From: an uncultured Halieaceae bacterium
GTDB taxonomy: Bacteria; Pseudomonadota; Gammaproteobacteria; Pseudomonadales; Halieaceae
Assembly: GCA_938074045.1 (NCBI GenBank)
Contig: CALJGI010000023.1
Coordinates: forward strand, 1 to 50,397
DNA length: 50,397 nt
Direction of reading: 5' to 3'
This document shows positions 46,083 through 50,397 of this stretch, one piece after another. Both the position numbers and the translations under genes were made by a program. How positions within the stretch are numbered: position 1 is the stretch's first letter; each line of letters starts with the position of its first letter. The notes under the pieces were generated by a model. That model was not told the origin of the DNA. It made no database searches and saw only the letters and a list, made by a program, of their open reading frames with translations.

Positions 46083-47579
46083 CTACTCTGCCTCTTCCTC
46101 GGCGAACCAGGGTGCACGTGCGGTCATAATCAATTCTCCCGCCCGTTCTGCGTCCAGATCTTCAATATCAATAAGATCTTCAATAGCCTGCTCGGCCAGA
46201 TCTTCCATCGTGACAATATCCCGGCTGGCCAAAATGTAGGCCAGGTGACGATCCATTCCTTCCATCGTGAGAAGATCTTCCGCCGGTTCGTTCTCACCTA
46301 ATTTTTCTTCCGACGCGATTGCCTGGGTGAGTAAGGCATCTTTTGCTCGAGAGCGCAGCTCTTCGGCAATTTCTTCATCAAAGCCTTCAATCGCAATCAT
46401 TTCCTCAAGTGGGACGTAGGCGACTTCTTCCAGTGTAGTAAAACCTTCTTCAACAAGGATTTCTGCGACTTCCTCGTCGACATCGAGACCATCCATAAAG
46501 GTCTGCATCACAGCACCGGCTTCCTGCTCATGTTTCTCAGCCGCTTCATCCAGGCTCATGACATTGATGGTCCAACCAGTCAGTTGCGTCGCCAGACGCA
46601 CATTTTGCCCACGACCACCAATAGCCTGAGCTAGATTTTCTTCTGATACGGCCACGTCCATAGTGCGACTATCTTCGTCCACCACAATGGACTCAACTTC
46701 AGCGGGAGACATGGCGTTTATGACCAACTGCGCAGGATTATCGTCCCAGAGCACAATATCCACACGTTCGTTATCCAGTTCATTGGACACTGCCTGGACC
46801 CTGGAGCCGCGCATACCGACACAAGCACCAACGGGATCAATACGACCGTCATTGGTCTTCACCGCAATTTTGGCACGGGAACCCGGGTCCCGCGCTGCCG
46901 CACGAATCTCAATCACCTCTTCGGCAATTTCCGGGACTTCAATTTTGAACAGCTCTACCAGCATTTCCGGGCAAGCTCGGCTGAGCAACAGCTGAGGTCC
47001 GCGGGGTTCAGGACTGATACCCTGCAAAATTGCACGTACACGGTCACTCATGCGAAAAGTTTCGCGACCAACCAACTCATCGCGTGGTAACAGCCCTTCC
47101 GCGTTGTTGCCCAGATCCACGATCACATTGTCACGCGTCACCTTCTTTACAGTCCCGCTAATCAGTTCACCCACTCTATCGGTGTATTCTTCTATTACCT
47201 GAGCTCTTTCGGCCTCGCGGACCCGCTGCACGATGACTTGCTTGGCTGTCTGAGCCGCGATACGACCAAATTCGACGTTCTCCACCCGCTCTTCATGAAT
47301 ATCACCGATTTGGAGCGTATCGCTGATCTCCGCCGCTTCCTCAGTGGTGAACTGGGTTCCCAACAGAGCCATTTCGTCGTCGGCTACAACAAGCCAGCGC
47401 CGCGTCGTTACATAGTCGCCAGACTCACGGTCAATGACGACCTCAATATCCGCATCTTCGTCGTAGCGCTTTTTGGCCGCAGTTGCGAGTGCTAACTCAA
47501 TGGCTTCGAAAATAATATCCTCGGCGACACCCTTCTCATTTGATACTGCCTCGGCGACCAGCAATATTTCCTTGTTCAT
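46083..47579 (-). CDS. nusA: Transcription termination/antitermination factor NusA
   Basis: NusA modulates RNA polymerase pausing, termination and antitermination. The N-terminal RNAP-binding domain ([17 protein letters not shown]) is followed by S1 (near 135-200, [18 protein letters not shown]), KH1 and KH2 ([32 protein letters not shown]) and two acidic C-terminal repeats (near 365-490, [15 protein letters not shown] and [16 protein letters not shown]). Its 498 residues fit the long gammaproteobacterial form (E. coli 495). AGAGG precedes the ATG. It lies 31 nt before infB. Confidence 0.97.
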   Translation of the reverse strand: MNKEILLVAEAVSNEKGVAEDIIFEAIELALATAAKKRYDEDADIEVVIDRESGDYVTTRRWLVVADDEMALLGTQFTTEEAAEISDTLQIGDIHEERVENVEFGRIAAQTAKQVIVQRVREAERAQVIEEYTDRVGELISGTVKKVTRDNVIVDLGNNAEGLLPRDELVGRETFRMSDRVRAILQGISPEPRGPQLLLSRACPEMLVELFKIEVPEIAEEVIEIRAAARDPGSRAKIAVKTNDGRIDPVGACVGMRGSRVQAVSNELDNERVDIVLWDDNPAQLVINAMSPAEVESIVVDEDSRTMDVAVSEENLAQAIGGRGQNVRLATQLTGWTINVMSLDEAAEKHEQEAGAVMQTFMDGLDVDEEVAEILVEEGFTTLEEVAYVPLEEMIAIEGFDEEIAEELRSRAKDALLTQAIASEEKLGENEPAEDLLTMEGMDRHLAYILASRDIVTMEDLAEQAIEDLIDIEDLDAERAGELIMTARAPWFAEEEAE

Positions 47580-47628
47580 CTATGCCTCTTTGGTTCAACA
47601 TCGGCGGTATACCGCCTCTAATGCAAAT

Positions 47629-48096
47629 TCAACCGTTGCTGGTTTCCAGCACCGGCTCTACTACTGCCTTCTCAATACTGCCAAAAGGCAGCAAGTATTC
47701 ATCCTCATCAATCCTGAGCACCACGTCTTCACCTTCGACTCCGGTCAGCGTGCCACTGAATTTTCGCCGTCCATCAAAGGGGGCACGCAATCGCAACTTC
47801 AATGGTTCACCGAGGTATCGCCTGTACTGATCGAGGTGAAACAAAGACCGATTGATACCCGGTGAGGACACCTCCAGTGTGTACTCACCGACAATCGGTT
47901 CCTCTACATCCAGCACTGCCCCAACCTGACGGCTGACTGCGGCGCAATCATCAACGGTGACACCCTGCTCACTGTCTATGTAGATTCGCAACAGGCTGTG
48001 TCTGCCTTGCGAGAGGTGCTCCAATCCCCACAGCTCAAACCCCAGCGCACGCACCGCCGGGTCAACTATGGCCTGTAAATCTTCCTGCCTTGCCAA
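47629..48096 (-). CDS. rimP: Ribosome maturation factor RimP
   Basis: RimP helps assemble the 30S subunit. The segment LGFELWGLEHLSQGRHSLLRIYID, then VTVDDCAAVSRQVGAVLDVE and YTLEVSSPGINRSLF, is the RimP signature. I place the start at TTG 48096 (LARQEDLQAIV), with AAGGAG 11 nt upstream, giving 155 residues. This parallels the TTG start of E. coli rimP. The frame is open to 48201, but that would run through the terminator hairpin after the initiator tRNA. nusA follows after 49 nt. Confidence 0.93.
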   Translation of the reverse strand: MARQEDLQAIVDPAVRALGFELWGLEHLSQGRHSLLRIYIDSEQGVTVDDCAAVSRQVGAVLDVEEPIVGEYTLEVSSPGINRSLFHLDQYRRYLGEPLKLRLRAPFDGRRKFSGTLTGVEGEDVVLRIDEDEYLLPFGSIEKAVVEPVLETSNG

Positions 48097-48173
48097 CTTT
48101 TCCGTTACTCCTTCAGCGGCCTGCCACCCCATGGAAATCGCGTGACGTATATTTCCCTGGACCCTATAAACAA

Positions 48174-48197
48174 AAAGCCCCTTCAAGAAGGGGCTTT
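48174..48197 (-). terminator. Intrinsic terminator/attenuator between initiator tRNA and rimP
   Basis: AAAGCCCCTTC (48174-48184) and GAAGGGGCTTT (48187-48197) form a long perfect stem with a tiny loop. On the minus strand it ends in TTTTTG. It lies 28 nt after the tRNA 3' end and would terminate most tRNA transcripts, with read-through feeding rimP-nusA-infB. NusA itself could modulate that read-through. Confidence 0.85.
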
Positions 48198-48225
48198 CCA
48201 TCTACCTACATGCAGGCACGCAATT

Positions 48226-48302
<77 letters not shown>

Positions 48303-48385
48303 TCAAAAACCTTTTCGCGCGAAGACCCTTAGTCCTTCGCTTTCAAACCCAACCAATTAATGAGGGGGTCCGAAACAGGGGGTGA

Positions 48386-48414
48386 ATTATAGGGATCACC
48401 CTACCCGCGGTCAA
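48386..48414 (-). promoter_or_regulatory. Sigma-70 promoter of the fMet tRNA-nusA-infB operon
   Basis: On the minus strand, TTGACC (48414-48409) and a perfect TATAAT (48391-48386) are separated by exactly 17 nt. Transcription should begin near 48378, about 76 nt before the tRNA. The GC-rich stretch after the -10 box (CACCCCC) could act as a stringent-type discriminator. Confidence 0.88.
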
Positions 48415-48544
48415 GCGTACTCAAGTGTGTAAATTACCAACATCCGCAAAGTGGGCCAACACATAAAAAATAAGATAAAACAAGCTGTTAAGCCAATATA
48501 TTTCAAGAGGCTCTAACCTGTCGCGACGGTTGCTACCAGCGCCC

Positions 48545-49141
48545 TCAACAACCAGTTCGTGCAGGCAACAGCTCTTTCAGTAATCCATTCTCGAGATTAT
48601 AGATGCATCCGTGCACTGATAGGGGTTGATCACGCTCCCAGGCACTGCGAACAATGGTGGTTCTACACACATTTTCAACCTGCTCCACGACATTCAGTTC
48701 GCATAAACGATCCGCCCGATCCACTTCCTCCACGTCTTCCATTTCCGAGGCATAGAGCCGTGCAACATTCTGAATATGGCGCAACCAGTTATCGATTAGC
48801 CCATGAGGTGTATTTTCCAGTGCCGCCTTGATGCCACCACAGCCATAATGTCCACAGACAATAATATGCTTAACGTGCAGCACCTCGACCGCATACTGCA
48901 TGACTGAAAGGCAATTGAGATCGGTATGAACCACCACGTTAGCGATATTGCGATGTACAAAAACCTCTCCCGGTTGCAGATCGACAATCTGATTGGCTGA
49001 AACCCGGCTGTCGGAACAGCCTATCCAAAGGTATTCCGGTGCCTGCTGATGTGACAATCGGGAGAAAAATTCAGGGTCGCCTTCGACAACACCCAACGAC
49101 CATGCCCTGTTTCGCTCCAATAATTGATCAATTTTCGACAT
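48545..49141 (-). CDS. Beta-class carbonic anhydrase
   Basis: This zinc enzyme interconverts CO2 and bicarbonate. Zinc ligands Cys42, His98 and Cys101 and the catalytic dyad Asp44-Arg46 are in WIGCSDSRVSANQ and VCGHYGCGGIKAAL. The short form (198 residues) ending in PARTGC has no signal peptide, so it is cytosolic. It resembles the Can type of gammaproteobacteria. It is transcribed alone, toward the initiator tRNA promoter, and is divergent from the aspartoacylase-like gene across 128 nt. Confidence 0.95.
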   Translation of the reverse strand: MSKIDQLLERNRAWSLGVVEGDPEFFSRLSHQQAPEYLWIGCSDSRVSANQIVDLQPGEVFVHRNIANVVVHTDLNCLSVMQYAVEVLHVKHIIVCGHYGCGGIKAALENTPHGLIDNWLRHIQNVARLYASEMEDVEEVDRADRLCELNVVEQVENVCRTTIVRSAWERDQPLSVHGCIYNLENGLLKELLPARTGC

Positions 49142-49269
49142 GCAGAAATTCCTTAATGAACTTTGTCGATTATAACGTCACACTCATATACCACAATCTA
49201 CAACCTGAGCGTAAGCTGAAGCGAACAGTTTGGGACTATGACGCAACCCAACAGAGTGAGGATTATTTC

Positions 49270-50325
49270 GTGAGCCATATCGAGATCGGTGGTACTACGG
49301 TAAAAGCAGGTGAGCGACGTATTGTCGACCTTCCTGTAGCGCCTATGTATACCCATGATGACTTATCTATTTCAGTACAGGTGCTGAAAGCAAAACGAAG
49401 CGGACCAACACTCTTCATCAGTGCCGCTATTCATGGAGACGAAATAAATGGTGTGGAAATTATACGCCGTCTGCTGCAGGAAAAAGCGCTGGAGAAAATG
49501 CGGGGCACTTTGCTGGCCATTCCAATCGTCAACGTCTATGGATTTTTGAATCACACTCGTTACCTGCCAGATGGACGGGATTTGAATCGTTCTTTCCCGG
49601 GATCAGCCAAGGGCTCGCTGACCGGTCGAGTAGCACACACCTTTGTAAATCAAATCGTCAGCAAGTGTACCCATGGCATCGATCTTCATACCGGTTCTCG
49701 TCACCGCAGCAACTTCCCCCAGATACGAGCAGACCTGGACGACCCTGTGGCACTGGCAATGACCGAAGCCTTTGGTGTCCCACTGGCCATACATGCCAAA
49801 ATCCGGGATGGCTCGCTGCGGTCATGTGCCGGTGATGCCGGCATACCCGTAATCCTGTACGAGGCCGGTGAAGCCCTACGCTTTGAGGAATTACATATAA
49901 GAGCCGGTGTCAATGGCATCATTAATGTCATGCGCAGCATTGGCATGCTGCCCAAGTCGCGAAGCAAGAAGGTACCGACACTACCTATCGTCAGTGACCA
50001 GACCAGCTGGGTGAGAGCGCCGGAGAGTGGCATCCTCAGATCATTTGTACCTCTGGGTGACAAGGTAACAAAAGGCCAGACCCTGGCCATGGTGACGGAC
50101 CCACTTGGTACTGAAGAAACACCTCTGTGTGCGCCTTCAGACGGCGTGATTATTGGAAGAACCAATCTACCCCTGGTGTACGAGGGTGATGCGACATTTC
50201 ATATTGCCCAGTACGGCAGAAAGGTGGGAACTGTCGAAAAACAGGTGGAGCAGTTTCAGGAGGAGCATCAGCCGGGATCAGTTACAGATGGACCAGAGAC
50301 AAATTCGGAAGTTCCGATTGCTTAA
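49270..50325 (+). CDS. Succinylglutamate desuccinylase/aspartoacylase-family metallohydrolase
   Basis: This is an M14-like zinc hydrolase of 351 residues from GTG 49270 (GAGG 8 nt upstream). Zinc ligands are in SAAIHGDEINGVE (H..E) and GIDLHTGS, and GRDLNRSFPG carries the substrate Arg. The catalytic Glu is in LYEAGEA. From about 255 a lipoyl/biotinyl-like beta-barrel follows (VRAPESGILRSFVPLGDKVTKG). The natural substrate is unknown; family members cleave N-acyl amino acids or, in some bacteria, sit with RimK-type ligases. The frame is open to 49039 and includes ATG 49156 as an alternative start, which lacks an SD. Confidence 0.87.
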   Translation: MSHIEIGGTTVKAGERRIVDLPVAPMYTHDDLSISVQVLKAKRSGPTLFISAAIHGDEINGVEIIRRLLQEKALEKMRGTLLAIPIVNVYGFLNHTRYLPDGRDLNRSFPGSAKGSLTGRVAHTFVNQIVSKCTHGIDLHTGSRHRSNFPQIRADLDDPVALAMTEAFGVPLAIHAKIRDGSLRSCAGDAGIPVILYEAGEALRFEELHIRAGVNGIINVMRSIGMLPKSRSKKVPTLPIVSDQTSWVRAPESGILRSFVPLGDKVTKGQTLAMVTDPLGTEETPLCAPSDGVIIGRTNLPLVYEGDATFHIAQYGRKVGTVEKQVEQFQEEHQPGSVTDGPETNSEVPIA

Positions 50326-50397
50326 CGGGCTTGTACTGGTCCGCACGAGCCCTGATGAGGTTTTGGCTACATTGATATTTGGTGCCGAAGGCGGGAC
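50318..50397 (+). CDS. Possible start of a next gene, cut by the window
   Basis: A TTG at 50318 is preceded by GGAAG and opens a frame (LLNGLVLVRTSPDEVLATLIF) without stop to the window end. It overlaps the stop of the previous gene. Only 26 codons are visible, so this may be chance. Confidence 0.2.
   Translation, partial: MLNGLVLVRTSPDEVLATLIFGAEGG

Overview
The window reads as a chromosomal core segment of a free-living gammaproteobacterium. From position 22 kb onward the gene order (sfsA, PLP aminotransferase, dksA, gluQ, cbrX, cbrA, cbrB, sRNA, pcnB, folK, panB, panC, acs, then pnp, rpsO, truB, rbfA, infB, nusA, rimP, initiator tRNA) closely follows the Pseudomonas chromosome. The PPi-type phosphofructokinase, the membrane pyrophosphatase and the short intergenic gaps suggest a marine relative in the wider Pseudomonadales/Cellvibrionales (perhaps Halieaceae-like). 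That placement is inference. No mobile element, prophage or CRISPR array is visible.

Region 1 (0-5 kb) is a selenocysteine locus. selA, selB and the tRNA-Sec gene (selC) lie on the minus strand. A gene running the other way from the shared upstream region contains an in-frame TGA in a CFY-TGA-TSSH context, followed 18 nt later by a perfect 6-bp hairpin. I read it as a selenoprotein of the AhpD/carboxymuconolactone-decarboxylase-like family whose frame continues to 4957. An ordinary gene caller would split it into a truncated gene and an orphan.

Region 2 (5-26 kb) is mostly housekeeping and envelope genes: an acyl-CoA synthetase, argG, pyrC, rnt, a four-gene minus-strand block (mpl, an RND/MMPL exporter, a Cys-cluster protein and a Lon-N-like protein), a PPi-phosphofructokinase, an HExxH lipoprotein, a yggN-like gene, dinB, an ICMT-like methyltransferase, a K+-dependent-type membrane pyrophosphatase, an M15 peptidase, sfsA, an aminotransferase and dksA. 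DksA carries a roughly 95-residue Lys/Ala/Pro-rich AlgP-like N-terminal tail. Convergent genes are packed very tightly, twice with stop codons back to back.

Region 3 (26-39.4 kb) is centred on the CbrA/CbrB two-component system. A 58-codon membrane ORF (cbrX-like) overlaps the start of cbrA. Between cbrB and pcnB is a sigma-54-type promoter followed by a short RNA gene whose 5' part is almost entirely in-phase A-R-N triplets and which ends in an intrinsic terminator. Its position and content match the Pseudomonas Hfq-sponge RNA CrcZ, but it is only about 95 nt long. TGTTAC/GTAACA boxes occur before cbrB, before this RNA and again between panB and panC. pcnB, folK, a deoxynucleoside kinase, panB, panC, acs and an alpha/beta hydrolase follow.

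Region 4 (39.4-50.4 kb) is the classical transcription/translation operon on the minus strand, from a strong sigma-70 promoter through initiator tRNA, rimP, nusA, infB, rbfA, truB, rpsO and pnp to an intrinsic terminator. A beta-carbonic anhydrase and an aspartoacylase/succinylglutamate-desuccinylase-family gene lie beyond it.
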